NCBI GenBank assembly: GCA_937892655.1
Contig: CALBJC010000091.1
Coordinates: 1-15,762 of the forward strand
Source of the DNA: an uncultured Clostridia bacterium
Lineage (GTDB): Bacteria; Bacillota; Clostridia; Oscillospirales; Ruminococcaceae
Length of the DNA: 15,762 nucleotides
Reading direction: 5' to 3'
Below the pieces are notes generated by a model that was not told the origin of the DNA, did not search any database, and was given only the letters and a program-made list of their open reading frames with translations. This document shows, piece by piece, positions 1-7,242 of this stretch; position 1 is the stretch's first letter, and the number at the start of each line of letters is the position of its first letter. The position numbers and the translations under genes are program-made.

Positions 1-1261
1 CATCGCAGTAGAATGCAGGGATTCTGTGTCCCCACCAGAGCTGACGGGAGATACACCAGTCACGGATATCCTCCATCCAGTTGAAATAATTCTTTTCAAA
101 ACGCTGTGGAACAAACTTGATATCGCCGTTTCTTACAGCTTCAATAGCAGGACGGGCAAGCTCTTCCATCTTTACAAACCACTGAAGAGAAACTCTAGGC
201 TCGATAGTTGTACCGCAACGGTAGCAGGTACCAACATTGTGCTGATGGTCTTCAACCTTGATTAAGAAGCCCTGTTCTTCAAGGTCCTTAACCATTGCCT
301 TTCTTGCTTCAAAGCGGTCCATACCTGCATACTTAGGATAATCTTCAATAATCTTAGCGTCATCTGTCATTACGTTGATAACAGGAAGATTGTGTCTTAA
401 ACCAACCTCAAAGTCGTTAGGGTCGTGAGCAGGAGTAATCTTTACAACACCTGTACCGAATTCCATATCAACATAAGAGTCGCCAACGATCGGGATTTCT
501 CTGCCAACGAGCGGTAATGTAACTGTTTTACCGATTAAATCCTTATATCTTTCATCCTTAGGGTTTACAGCTACAGCTGTATCGCCAAGGAGAGTTTCAG
601 GTCTTGTTGTAGCAAGTTCTACATAGCCTGAACCATCTGTAAGAGGGTATCTTAAATGCCAGAAGCAGCCAGCCTGATCTTCATATTCAACCTCAGCGTT
701 TGAGATTGATGTTTTACAGTGAGGACACCAGTTGATAATTCTTTCGCCTCTGTAGATATAGCCCTGATCATAATACTTAACGAAAACATCCTTTACAGCC
801 TTTGAACAGCCTTCATCCATAGTAAAGCGTTCTCTTGACCAGTCACATGATGAGCCAAGACGCTTGAGCTGTGAAATAATTCTGCCGCCGTACTGCTCCT
901 TCCATGCCCATGCTCTTTCCAAAAAGCCTTCTCTGCCGATATCCTCCTTGAAGATACCTTCCTTACGCATAGCTTCAACGATCTTTGCCTCAGTTGCAAT
1001 AGAAGCATGGTCTGTACCAGGAAGCCAGAGGGTTGCATAGCCTGACATTCTCTTCCAACGGATAAGGATATCCTGCAGGGTATTGTCAAGAGCGTGACCC
1101 ATATGAAGCTGACCTGTGATGTTTGGAGGTGGAATTACGATCGTATATGGCTCTTTATCAGGGTCGATATAAGCCTTGAAGCAATCGTTATCTGTCCACT
1201 CCTTATATATTCTGCCCTCAAACTCGGAAGGCTCATAGGTTTTTGCGAGTTCTTTTCTCAT
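1..1261 (-). CDS. valS: Valyl-tRNA synthetase, N-terminal 420 residues (runs off left edge)
   Basis: Class I aminoacyl-tRNA synthetase that charges tRNA-Val in the cytoplasm. Only the first 420 codons are in the window; the reading frame is open to base 1. The class I nucleotide-binding signature is seen as HMGH (residues 53-56) after an IPPPNITGQL segment, both typical of ValS. The inserted editing domain is marked by ATTRPETLLGD near residues 217-227, and a WCPHC cysteine pair and a CYRCG pair lie where ValS/IleS carry cysteine motifs. The KMSKS loop and the C-terminal coiled coil would lie beyond the edge. The start at 1261 is set by an AAAGGA ribosome binding site nine bases upstream. Codon use is that of a highly expressed gene. 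It has its own promoter directly after the MFS gene, and a leader of about 150 nt. Confidence 0.97.
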   Translation of the reverse strand, partial: MRKELAKTYEPSEFEGRIYKEWTDNDCFKAYIDPDKEPYTIVIPPPNITGQLHMGHALDNTLQDILIRWKRMSGYATLWLPGTDHASIATEAKIVEAMRKEGIFKEDIGREGFLERAWAWKEQYGGRIISQLKRLGSSCDWSRERFTMDEGCSKAVKDVFVKYYDQGYIYRGERIINWCPHCKTSISNAEVEYEDQAGCFWHLRYPLTDGSGYVELATTRPETLLGDTAVAVNPKDERYKDLIGKTVTLPLVGREIPIVGDSYVDMEFGTGVVKITPAHDPNDFEVGLRHNLPVINVMTDDAKIIEDYPKYAGMDRFEARKAMVKDLEEQGFLIKVEDHQHNVGTCYRCGTTIEPRVSLQWFVKMEELARPAIEAVRNGDIKFVPQRFEKNYFNWMEDIRDWCISRQLWWGHRIPAFYCD

Positions 1262-1298
1262 TTTATTTTATCCTTTCAAAAGTTATTATTTCAAATTC

Positions 1299-1347
1299 AA
1301 AAAGCTACCCACAGACTCGTGAGCTACCGTAAGTTTTAAGGCTTTTT
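1299..1347 (-). other. Hairpin in the valS leader (possible attenuator)
   Basis: On the minus strand AAAAAGC pairs with GCTTTTT 35 bases further on, and inside it CUCAC pairs with GUGGG around a six-base loop. The U-run lies in the 3' arm, as in an A/U-symmetric terminator, so it could end transcription before valS or act in either direction. There is no T-box sequence (the conserved AGGGUGG-type core is absent), although T-box control is common for aminoacyl-tRNA synthetase genes in Firmicutes. The function is inference. Confidence 0.35.
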
Positions 1348-1373
1348 GGGAAAAGGTTTGTTCTTATAAACAT
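1305..1373 (-). CDS. Possible 22-residue leader peptide ahead of valS
   Basis: A short open frame in the valS leader starts with ATG at 1373, preceded by an AAAGAAAGGA ribosome binding site at good spacing, and ends with TAG at 1305. The product would begin MFIRTNLFPKS and end SSRVCG. Its 3' half lies inside the hairpin described at 1299-1347, as in attenuation leaders. It holds only one valine codon, so classical valine-starvation attenuation is not supported. It could be a translated regulatory peptide or a chance frame; no homology is claimed. Confidence 0.3.
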   Translation of the reverse strand: MFIRTNLFPKSLKTYGSSRVCG

Positions 1374-1419
1374 TTTTATCATTCCTTTCTTTTTATGCCA
1401 TAAAACTCCATAATAAATT

Positions 1420-1448
1420 ATTATTACATATTTAATGTATTTTGTCAA
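1420..1448 (-). promoter_or_regulatory. Promoter of valS
   Basis: A consensus -35 box TTGACA (1443-1448, minus strand) starts three bases after the MFS stop codon. After 16-17 bases comes an A/T-rich -10 (TAATAA at 16 or AATAAT at 17). A 15-bp palindrome TTTTATGCCATAAAA at 1391-1405 lies shortly downstream, in the early transcribed region. Confidence 0.7.
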
Positions 1449-1450
1449 CC

Positions 1451-2611
1451 TTACTTTGCCTTATTAGTGCTGTTTAAAAGCTCGCTTACCGCTACCATCA
1501 GAAGTGCAAAGAAAAGTAAGAACGCAGGGAAAATCGCAAGTGATATATTATCGCCCAAGATACCGAAAAGCGGTGGCATAAAGGTTGTACCGACATAGGC
1601 AGTTGCCATTTCAAGACCGATTACAGACTGAGAGTTTTCCTTGCCAAAGCTTATAGGTGTTGAGTGGATAAGACAAGGGTAAACAGGCGCACAGCCAAGA
1701 CCGATTATCAGAAGACCCGCCAGAGCAAACGCCGGGGCAATAAATGAGATAAATACGAAAATGATGCCCGCCAGGATTATTCCTGAGCCTATTCTCACAA
1801 GCGCTTTGTCTGACAGCTTTTCAGATAAAAAGCCGTTTATAAATCTGCCAAATGTAATACCTAAGTAGAAAAGTGATGCAAATTTTGCCGCTGTATATTC
1901 GTTTATCCCTCTTACCTCTACAAAGTATGAGGTTGCCCATAAACCTGCTGTTGCCTCAAGTGAGCAATACGCAAAGAAGGTTAAAATCGCAAACACAACA
2001 CCCTTTATTTTTAAGGTCTGAGCTATGGATTTTGTTTTTACCTTTTCTTCACCTTCTGCCTTTTCAGGCTTTTTCCAGAGTGGAAGGCTTATGAAAATAG
2101 CTGTACATAAAACTACCTGAAGAATGCTGACACTCAGATAGCCCTTATCCCAGCCGTAGCCTCTTGTAAGGCAAAAGCTCATAATATACGGGCTTATCGA
2201 GCAGCCTACTCCCCAGAAGCAGTGAAGCCAGCTCATATGGCGAGCAGCATAATGAAGCGCTACATAGTTATTGAGCGCCGAGTCAACACACCCTGCTCCC
2301 AGACCATACGGAATGCCCCACAGACAGAGCGACAAAACGCTGTCAGACACAGAAAAGCCAAACAGCGCTACTGCTGTCATAAAAACGCTTACTGCAGTGA
2401 CTACCCCGGTACCTACTCGGTTTATGATCTTTGCAGAAAAAAGGCTTGAGATAATAGTTCCCCCTGCAATAACCATAGTAATAACACCCGCTACCGATAG
2501 CGGTGCTCCGATATCCTGATGCATTACAGGCCATGCAGACCCCAAAAGCGAGTCAGGAAGCCCCAGACTTATAAACGAAATATATATAATCGCCAAAAGC
2601 AATGAAAACAT
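1451..2611 (-). CDS. MFS transporter, 12-TM permease (substrate unknown)
   Basis: A 386-residue integral membrane protein of the major facilitator superfamily. The whole chain is hydrophobic helices in a 6+6 pattern, broken by a charged cytoplasmic loop near residues 178-198 (KKPEKAEGEEKVKTKS). Helix 1 ends in a SLGLPDSLLG segment, and the loop after helix 2 carries an INRVGTG basic turn like the MFS loop 2-3 motif. The paired loop in the second half is FGRFINGFLSEKLSDK. The WLHCFWGVG stretch near residue 130 recalls sugar/H+ symporters of the FHS/GlcP type, but that is only resemblance. An AAAGGGGA site lies 11 bases before the ATG. It is transcribed away from the NifU-like gene from its own promoter; nothing nearby reveals the substrate. 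Confidence 0.88.
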   Translation of the reverse strand: MFSLLLAIIYISFISLGLPDSLLGSAWPVMHQDIGAPLSVAGVITMVIAGGTIISSLFSAKIINRVGTGVVTAVSVFMTAVALFGFSVSDSVLSLCLWGIPYGLGAGCVDSALNNYVALHYAARHMSWLHCFWGVGCSISPYIMSFCLTRGYGWDKGYLSVSILQVVLCTAIFISLPLWKKPEKAEGEEKVKTKSIAQTLKIKGVVFAILTFFAYCSLEATAGLWATSYFVEVRGINEYTAAKFASLFYLGITFGRFINGFLSEKLSDKALVRIGSGIILAGIIFVFISFIAPAFALAGLLIIGLGCAPVYPCLIHSTPISFGKENSQSVIGLEMATAYVGTTFMPPLFGILGDNISLAIFPAFLLFFALLMVAVSELLNSTNKAK

Positions 2612-2647
2612 AGTTTTTTTATTCCCCTTTTTTAACGCATTACATCA

Positions 2648-2676
2648 AGTATATATCACTGATTTTACTTTTTCAA
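2648..2676 (-). promoter_or_regulatory. Promoter of the MFS gene
   Basis: On the minus strand, TTGAAA (2671-2676) and TATACT (2648-2653) are separated by exactly 17 bases and point at the MFS start at 2611. The promoter is back-to-back with that of the NifU-like operon, about 115 bases away. Confidence 0.65.
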
Positions 2677-2790
2677 TTAACCTATTGTAAATTTATATGA
2701 TACCTGAAAGTTTTCTATTGTTAATTATTTATCAACTATATTATACAAAATGTTTTACCGAATAATATCGGGGTTTGTAGAAAAAACTGC

Positions 2791-2819
2791 TTGAAATTTA
2801 TTTTGTTATGTAGTATAAT
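2791..2819 (+). promoter_or_regulatory. Promoter of the NifU-like/GGGtGRT operon
   Basis: TTGAAA (2791-2796), a 17-base spacer and a perfect TATAAT (2814-2819) make a strong sigma-A type promoter. Transcription would start near 2826, about 12 bases before a 16-bp inverted repeat. Its strength agrees with the highly biased codon use of the two genes it serves. Confidence 0.8.
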
Positions 2820-2837
2820 ATTGTTGTATGTTATATA

Positions 2838-2853
2838 GTCGGTTAAAACCGAC
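2838..2853 (+). promoter_or_regulatory. Inverted repeat just after the transcription start (operator candidate)
   Basis: GTCGGTT-AA-AACCGAC is a perfect 7+2+7 inverted repeat placed about 12-27 bases after the inferred transcription start. It could be a repressor site blocking RNA polymerase, or a short 5' hairpin that stabilises the mRNA. A second CCGA-N6-TCGG dyad lies upstream at 2758-2771, with the same half-sites in the opposite order. No regulator is assigned. Confidence 0.45.
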
Positions 2854-2883
2854 AAACATAAATAACCGAAGGGAGTATAGAAC

Positions 2884-3585
2884 ATGAATTATTCTCATGA
2901 AGTAGAGAGAATGTGCGTTCTCGAAAAGGGCCCTAAGCACGGTCCAGCCCCAATTCCTGAAGAAGGCAGATGGGTAAAGGCTTATGACGTGAAGGACATT
3001 TCCGGTCTTACACACGGTATTGGCTGGTGCGCTCCACAGCAGGGTTGCTGTAAGCTCACATTAAACGTTAAAAACGGTATCATCGAGGAAGCTCTGGTTG
3101 AAACACTTGGTTGTTCAGGTATGACTCACTCAGCAGCTATGGCAGGCGAAATCCTTCCTGGCAAGACAATCCTCGAAGCTCTCAACACAGACCTCGTTTG
3201 TGACGCTATCAACGTAGCTATGAGAGAACTTTTCTTACAGATTGTTTACGGTAGAACACAGACTGCTTTCTCAGAAGACGGTCTTCCAATCGGTGCAGGT
3301 CTTGAAGACTTAGGTAAGGGCTTACGTTCACAGGTAGGTACAATCTTCTCAACAGGTAAGAAGGGCGTTAGATACCTTGAAATGGCTGAAGGCTACATCC
3401 TCAAGGTTGCAGTAGATAAGGATAACCAGCCATGCGGTTATCAGTTTGTAAGACTTGGTAAAATGCTCGAAGACATCCGTCACGGCATGAACCCAACTGA
3501 AGCTTACGAAAAGAACATCGGTACATACGGCCGTTTCACAGCTGAAGACGGTGCTGTTAAGTACATCGATCCAAGAGAAGAATAA
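2884..3585 (+). CDS. NifU/IscU-like iron-sulfur scaffold protein, partner of GGGtGRT protein
   Basis: A 233-residue soluble protein. Residues about 49-101 match the NifU N-terminal/IscU fold: two vicinal cysteines C55-C56 followed by KLTLNVKNGIIEEAL, then TLGCSGMTH (C77) and GKTILEAL. These align with the first two cluster-ligand cysteines of IscU and the strand between them. The third IscU ligand cysteine has no clear counterpart (the matching region is RTQTAFSEDG), and there is an additional Cys49 in GWCAPQQGCC. The last ~100 residues go beyond the IscU core and are specific to this family. Such proteins are usually annotated as Fe-S assembly scaffolds, but true scaffold function is not shown. 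An AAGGGAG site lies eight bases before the ATG. Lys AAG, Asn AAC and Gly GGT dominate, pointing to very high expression. It forms an operon with the next gene, 17 bases away. Confidence 0.85.
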   Translation: MNYSHEVERMCVLEKGPKHGPAPIPEEGRWVKAYDVKDISGLTHGIGWCAPQQGCCKLTLNVKNGIIEEALVETLGCSGMTHSAAMAGEILPGKTILEALNTDLVCDAINVAMRELFLQIVYGRTQTAFSEDGLPIGAGLEDLGKGLRSQVGTIFSTGKKGVRYLEMAEGYILKVAVDKDNQPCGYQFVRLGKMLEDIRHGMNPTEAYEKNIGTYGRFTAEDGAVKYIDPREE

Positions 3586-3602
3586 GGGAGGGCGAGTTTA
3601 TT

Positions 3603-4601
3603 ATGGCAAAGTTTGAAGGACAGGAAAGAAGAATGCCTAAAATCGAGGCTTGCCTTGCTGAATATGGCTTTAAGAACATTGACGAAACAGCAGAATTCTG
3701 TAAGTCAAAGGGTATCGACGTTGAAGCTATCGTAAAGGGCGTTCAGCCAATCGCATTTGAAAATGCAGTTTGGGCTTATACACTCGGTACAGCAGTAGCT
3801 CTCAAGAAGGGTATCACAAAGGCTGCTGACGCTGCTGAAGCAATCGGTATCGGTTTACAGGCTTTCTGTATCCCAGGTTCAGTTGCTGAACAGAGAAACG
3901 TAGGTCTTGGTCACGGTAACCTCGGCGCTATGCTTTTAAGAGAAGAAACAGACTGCTTCTGCTTCCTCGCAGGTCACGAATCATTCGCTGCTGCTGAAGG
4001 CGCTATCGGTATCGCAAAGACAGCTAACAAGGCTAGAAAGTCACCACTCAGAGTTATCCTCAACGGTCTTGGTAAGGATGCTGCTATGATCATTTCAAGA
4101 ATCAACGGCTTTACATACGTTGAAACAGAATATGATTTTGCTACAGGCAACCTCAAGATCGTTAACGAAACAGCTTACTCAAATGGTGATAAGGCTAAGG
4201 TTCGTTGCTACGGCGCTAACGACGTTTTAGAAGGCGTTGCTATCATGAAGCACGAAAAGGTTGACGTTTCAATCACAGGCAACTCAACAAACCCAACAAG
4301 ATTCCAGCACCCTGTTGCAGGCTCATACAAGAAGTGGGCTCTTGAAAACGACAAGAAGTACTTCTCAGTAGCTTCAGGTGGTGGTACAGGTAGAACACTC
4401 CACCCAGATAACGTAGCTGCAGGTCCTGCATCATACGGTCTTACAGACACAATGGGTAGAATGCACGGTGATGCACAGTTCGCTGGTTCATCATCAGTAC
4501 CTGCTCACGTTGAAATGATGGGTCTTATGGGTATGGGTAACAACCCAATGGTAGGTGCAACTGTTGCATGTGCCGTTGCTGTTGAAGAAGCTGCAAAGTA
4601 A
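3603..4601 (+). CDS. GGGtGRT-family protein (function unknown)
   Basis: A 332-residue soluble protein carrying the name-giving motif GGGTGRT at residues 259-265 in the context ASGGGTGRTLHPDN. The family occurs in anaerobic bacteria and archaea, often next to a NifU-like gene as here, and has no established activity. Other striking segments are the glycine-rich GLGHGNLGAMLL (about residues 101-112), LNGLGKDAAMI, and a C-terminal GLMGMGNNPMVGAT. Their phosphate-loop look suggests nucleotide or phosphometabolite binding, which is inference. There is no signal peptide or membrane segment. A GGGAGGG site lies ten bases before the ATG. Codons are very strongly biased (AAG, AAC, GGT, GCT), unlike the A-ending use in the downstream cassette, so the protein is probably abundant. 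It ends with tandem TAA stops before a strong terminator. Confidence 0.9.
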   Translation: MAKFEGQERRMPKIEACLAEYGFKNIDETAEFCKSKGIDVEAIVKGVQPIAFENAVWAYTLGTAVALKKGITKAADAAEAIGIGLQAFCIPGSVAEQRNVGLGHGNLGAMLLREETDCFCFLAGHESFAAAEGAIGIAKTANKARKSPLRVILNGLGKDAAMIISRINGFTYVETEYDFATGNLKIVNETAYSNGDKAKVRCYGANDVLEGVAIMKHEKVDVSITGNSTNPTRFQHPVAGSYKKWALENDKKYFSVASGGGTGRTLHPDNVAAGPASYGLTDTMGRMHGDAQFAGSSSVPAHVEMMGLMGMGNNPMVGATVACAVAVEEAAK

Positions 4602-4635
4602 TAAAAGCTTACCTATACAGAATACAAAATAAATT

Positions 4636-4667
4636 ACGCCATCTCACTTTTGTGAGATGGCGTTTTT
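4636..4667 (+). terminator. Intrinsic terminator of the NifU-like/GGGtGRT operon
   Basis: A perfect 12-bp stem (ACGCCATCTCAC / GTGAGATGGCGT) with a TTTT loop is followed by five T residues. Confidence 0.93.
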
Positions 4668-4691
4668 GTGCGTATTCGGCGTTTTTGTTTG

Positions 4692-4720
4692 TTGACATTA
4701 AAGTTTTCTTGTGATAATAT
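4692..4720 (+). promoter_or_regulatory. Promoter of the response regulator-kinase operon
   Basis: A consensus TTGACA (4692-4697), a 17-base spacer and TAATAT (4715-4720) come about 30 bases before the response regulator start. An AAAGAGGGGG ribosome binding site follows at 4733-4742. Confidence 0.75.
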
Positions 4721-4749
4721 AAATTAAAATTCAAAGAGGGGGTTTTGTA

Positions 4750-5430
4750 ATGAAAATTGCAGTTTGTGAAGATGAAAAGTTTTATTCTGAAAAGCTCATA
4801 AGCTCATTAACCAGCTATTTTGACAGTCACAATCTGACTTGTGAAATCTCACTCTTTGATTATGAACCGCTCCTTGATGAAAGCTTTGAGCTTATTTTTC
4901 TTGATATTGCACTTAAAGGCTGTGATGGTGTTGAGATTGCCAGAAGCCTTCGTTCAAATGGGATCACTACTCCTGTGATTTTTGTTACAAGCATGAAGGA
5001 TAGAGTTTTTGAAGGTTATGATGTAGGAGCTTTTGATTTTATCGTTAAGGATACAATGGATGAAAAGCTAGGTCGTGTTCTTGACCGTTTCTTTTCTGTT
5101 TTCAACTCATTCATTGTTGTAGATACAAAAGAAAACTCAAAAACAAAAATAAGAGTTTCGGATATTATCTATATTGAGCCTGACGGCAGGGGCAGTATTA
5201 TCTGTACCAATGATGAAATTATCTTATCATCGGATACTGTATCTTCCATAAGCAAAAATCTGAACACCGGTTTTGTTGAATGCTATAAATCTATTTTTGT
5301 AAAAACTGACAATATCAAAAGAGTTGACAGCGACAGCCTTACTCTTATCAATCAGAAAATTCTCCCCGTAAGCCGAAGAAACCGCAAAAACGTTTTGTCA
5401 GCTGTAATGAGCGAGGTGAAAAAACGATGA
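4750..5430 (+). CDS. LytTR-family response regulator (AgrA/LytR type)
   Basis: A 226-residue transcription regulator of a two-component system. The receiver domain covers residues 1 to about 115: acidic pair E7/D8, phosphorylatable D52 in IFLDIAL, T80 in FVTSM, and K100 in FIVKD. The remainder, about residues 120-222, is a LytTR DNA-binding domain, recognisable from KTKIRVSDIIYIEPDGR, ECYKSIFVKTDNI and the basic end PVSRRNRKN. LytTR proteins typically bind pairs of short direct repeats upstream of target promoters; candidate elements lie at 7150-7200. The gene ends in ATGA, the last four bases being shared with the kinase start, so the two are translationally coupled. The likely role is to respond to whatever the kinase/ABC system senses and drive the downstream lipoprotein-ABC genes. 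Confidence 0.94.
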   Translation: MKIAVCEDEKFYSEKLISSLTSYFDSHNLTCEISLFDYEPLLDESFELIFLDIALKGCDGVEIARSLRSNGITTPVIFVTSMKDRVFEGYDVGAFDFIVKDTMDEKLGRVLDRFFSVFNSFIVVDTKENSKTKIRVSDIIYIEPDGRGSIICTNDEIILSSDTVSSISKNLNTGFVECYKSIFVKTDNIKRVDSDSLTLINQKILPVSRRNRKNVLSAVMSEVKKR

Positions 5431-7142
5431 AAAGGAGTATGAGTTTTTTAGCTGTCTCTCTGTCTTTGGTTTTTATTATAATAAACGCTGTTTTATTTTA
5501 CAGCTCTGTATGTTCGGGCGACTACATTTCGTTCGACGGTGTTTTAGGGCAGAGCGGTGTTGTAAGCAAGGATGAAATCCGCTCGGTTATGAGCATACTG
5601 AATAATAACTCACATGATGAGATAGCTCAAAAGAAGCAGCTTTATGAAACAGAATACTATGACCTGATTACAGGCTATGTTAAAAAGGATGAGCAAAAGC
5701 TTATTCAGGCTGAGAAATCGGCTCAGCTTTATTCAAAGGCTTTTCAGATAGCATCTGCTGTAGATGAATATCCCGCTTACACATCATCAATAATCGAAAA
5801 TGCAGATAAAATGCATAGTGTTTCTATTTTTGGTGAAAGTGAAAATATGATGAATTTTGAAAAAGCGTCATATGAATACAGAAAGCTTTCAGATGTAAAG
5901 CCCGAACATTTTAATGACGCAGGGCTTTTATCACTCATAGGTTTTCACTCAACTGATATTATCGCTCTTATTCTTGTTTTTTCAGTATGTGCCCTTCTGT
6001 ATTCAAATTATCGCAAGAGCAGCTTGCAGCTCAGAAGCCATAAGAGATATGTTTTATTTTATTCATTACTTCTTCTGACAACCGCTTTTATAATTTACCT
6101 GACTAATATTCTCTTTGCATCAAAGCATCTTTTTATAAATGATTTTTCAATACCGATTCAGTCGGCAAAAGCTTTCTACACAAGCGTATTCAGGCTTTCT
6201 ATCGGACAATTTCTTTTATTATGGCTTATATCAAAGCTTTTAATATTGATGCTTATATTCTTTGCTGTCATGGCGGTTATGATGTTCCCTGTCAAGGCAT
6301 TCTCGTTTATTTCAATTGCATTTATCATATTTGAAATTCTGACATTTTCACGCTATGATATAAATATCTTCTCAGCATTTTGTATTGAAAAGCTGATAGC
6401 AGGATTTAATAACGTAAATATTATGTCAGATGTAGTACTCAGCATATATCCGTTTTTTGCATTGCTTTTTATATCGCTTATACTGTTTTCTATTCTGTTT
6501 TTTGTAAGAACAAAAAAGATGTATGAAAATGCTGTTGCCGCTGCGACAAAGGCTTACTACGACGATATAAATGATAAATACCGTCAGACAAGGGCAATGC
6601 ACCATGATATGCACAATCACCTTGAGGCGTTGTCAGCACTTCTTGATATGGATAAGATTGACGAGGCAAGAAAATATCTCGGCGAGGTTGTTTTGAATCT
6701 TGACAATGTAAAAGCTACTTTCAAAACCGACCGTGAGGTTTTGGACGCACTTATATTCAAAAAGCAAAGCGAAGCACTCAACGCTGATATTGATCTGAAC
6801 ATAAGCATTGCCGCTTCATTACACAACAAATCTGTATCAGACTACGATTTATGTACGGTATTCGGAAATATTCTTGACAATGCTATCGAAGCTGTATCAG
6901 GGCTTGAAAAAGAAAACAGAAAAATCACACTTGAAGTTAAAAATCAGCAGGATATGCTTATGGTATTCTGTGAAAATCCTTTCTTCGCAATAAAGCCACA
7001 GCTGAAAACCACAAAGTCAGATACGAAAAACCACGGACAAGGTATTGGCAGAGTAAAGGCTGTTGCTTCAAAATATAACGGCATCTGTGATATAACTACC
7101 GACAACAATATATTCTCGATATCTGTTATTCTGAACATTTAA
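5427..7142 (+). CDS. GHKL sensor histidine kinase with permease-like sensor half
   Basis: A 571-residue membrane kinase. A first membrane helix (about 7-28) is followed by an extracytoplasmic domain (about 30-172), then helices near 176-194, 208-231, 262-288, 290-308 and 337-361. Next comes a linker to the phosphoacceptor segment MHHDMHNHLEAL, with H393 matching the RHD-x-x-N pattern of AgrC-like kinases. The ATPase domain has an N-box GNILDNAIEA (480-489) and a G-box HGQGIG (536-541). Overlap with the response regulator by four bases, and a GAGGTG site inside that gene, support coupled translation. Oddly, residues about 1-365 align by eye with the first half of the ABC permease: SIFGESE...YRKLS with SIYADDF...YKNLS at identical spacing, DII with DII, and PIQS (243-246) with PIQS. 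The sensor was therefore probably derived from the transporter. The ligand is unknown. Confidence 0.93.
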   Translation: MKRSMSFLAVSLSLVFIIINAVLFYSSVCSGDYISFDGVLGQSGVVSKDEIRSVMSILNNNSHDEIAQKKQLYETEYYDLITGYVKKDEQKLIQAEKSAQLYSKAFQIASAVDEYPAYTSSIIENADKMHSVSIFGESENMMNFEKASYEYRKLSDVKPEHFNDAGLLSLIGFHSTDIIALILVFSVCALLYSNYRKSSLQLRSHKRYVLFYSLLLLTTAFIIYLTNILFASKHLFINDFSIPIQSAKAFYTSVFRLSIGQFLLLWLISKLLILMLIFFAVMAVMMFPVKAFSFISIAFIIFEILTFSRYDINIFSAFCIEKLIAGFNNVNIMSDVVLSIYPFFALLFISLILFSILFFVRTKKMYENAVAAATKAYYDDINDKYRQTRAMHHDMHNHLEALSALLDMDKIDEARKYLGEVVLNLDNVKATFKTDREVLDALIFKKQSEALNADIDLNISIAASLHNKSVSDYDLCTVFGNILDNAIEAVSGLEKENRKITLEVKNQQDMLMVFCENPFFAIKPQLKTTKSDTKNHGQGIGRVKAVASKYNGICDITTDNNIFSISVILNI

Positions 7143-7144
7143 AT

Positions 7145-7194
7145 ACCACTTTTGCACCAATTTCAACCACTTGTGCAAAAGTGGTTTTCTTTTT
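7145..7194 (+). terminator. Terminator-like hairpin after the kinase, with an alternative pairing
   Basis: A 13-bp arm ACCACTTTTGCAC (7145-7157) pairs perfectly with GTGCAAAAGTGGT (7173-7185) around a 15-base loop, followed by TTTCTTTTT. This separates the regulator-kinase unit from the lipoprotein-ABC unit. The right arm can instead pair with TTTTGCACAA at 7191-7200 (TTGTGCAAAA at 7171-7180, ten perfect pairs, ten-base loop). The two structures exclude each other, so read-through could be switchable. Confidence 0.65.
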
Positions 7195-7200
7195 GCACAA
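7150..7200 (+). repeat. Three TTTTGCAC elements in direct and inverted order
   Basis: The octamer TTTTGCAC occurs at 7150-7157, inverted at 7173-7180 and again direct at 7191-7198. The two direct copies extend to a 15-base match with two differences (TTTTGCACCAATTTC and TTTTGCACAAATTGC), 41 bases apart. They lie just ahead of, and partly inside, the inferred promoter of the lipoprotein gene. They may be binding sites for the LytTR regulator or parts of RNA hairpins. Confidence 0.55.
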
Positions 7201-7213
7201 ATTGCGGTAGAAT
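7185..7213 (+). promoter_or_regulatory. Weak promoter candidate for the lipoprotein-ABC genes
   Basis: A -10 candidate TAGAAT (7208-7213) lies about 30 bases before the lipoprotein start, and only a poor -35 (TTTTCT, 7185-7190) stands 17 bases upstream. A promoter with a good -10 and poor -35 would suit activation by a response regulator. The third TTTTGCAC element falls in its spacer. Confidence 0.3.
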
Positions 7214-7242
7214 TAAGCTGACAAAAGAAAGGAGAATTCAAA

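Noticed and set aside
1094..1339. Plus-strand open frame of 81 codons across the valS start and leader
   Set aside because: It lies mostly over the valS coding sequence on the other strand, has no ribosome binding site and gives a protein without recognisable features.
2222..2519. Plus-strand open frames opposite the MFS gene
   Set aside because: They are antisense to a clear 12-helix transporter and show no start signals of their own.
4663..4680. TTTTTGTGCGTATTCGG ahead of the response regulator as a fourth copy of the TTTTGCAC element
   Set aside because: The match is partial and in T-rich sequence just after a terminator; too weak to claim.
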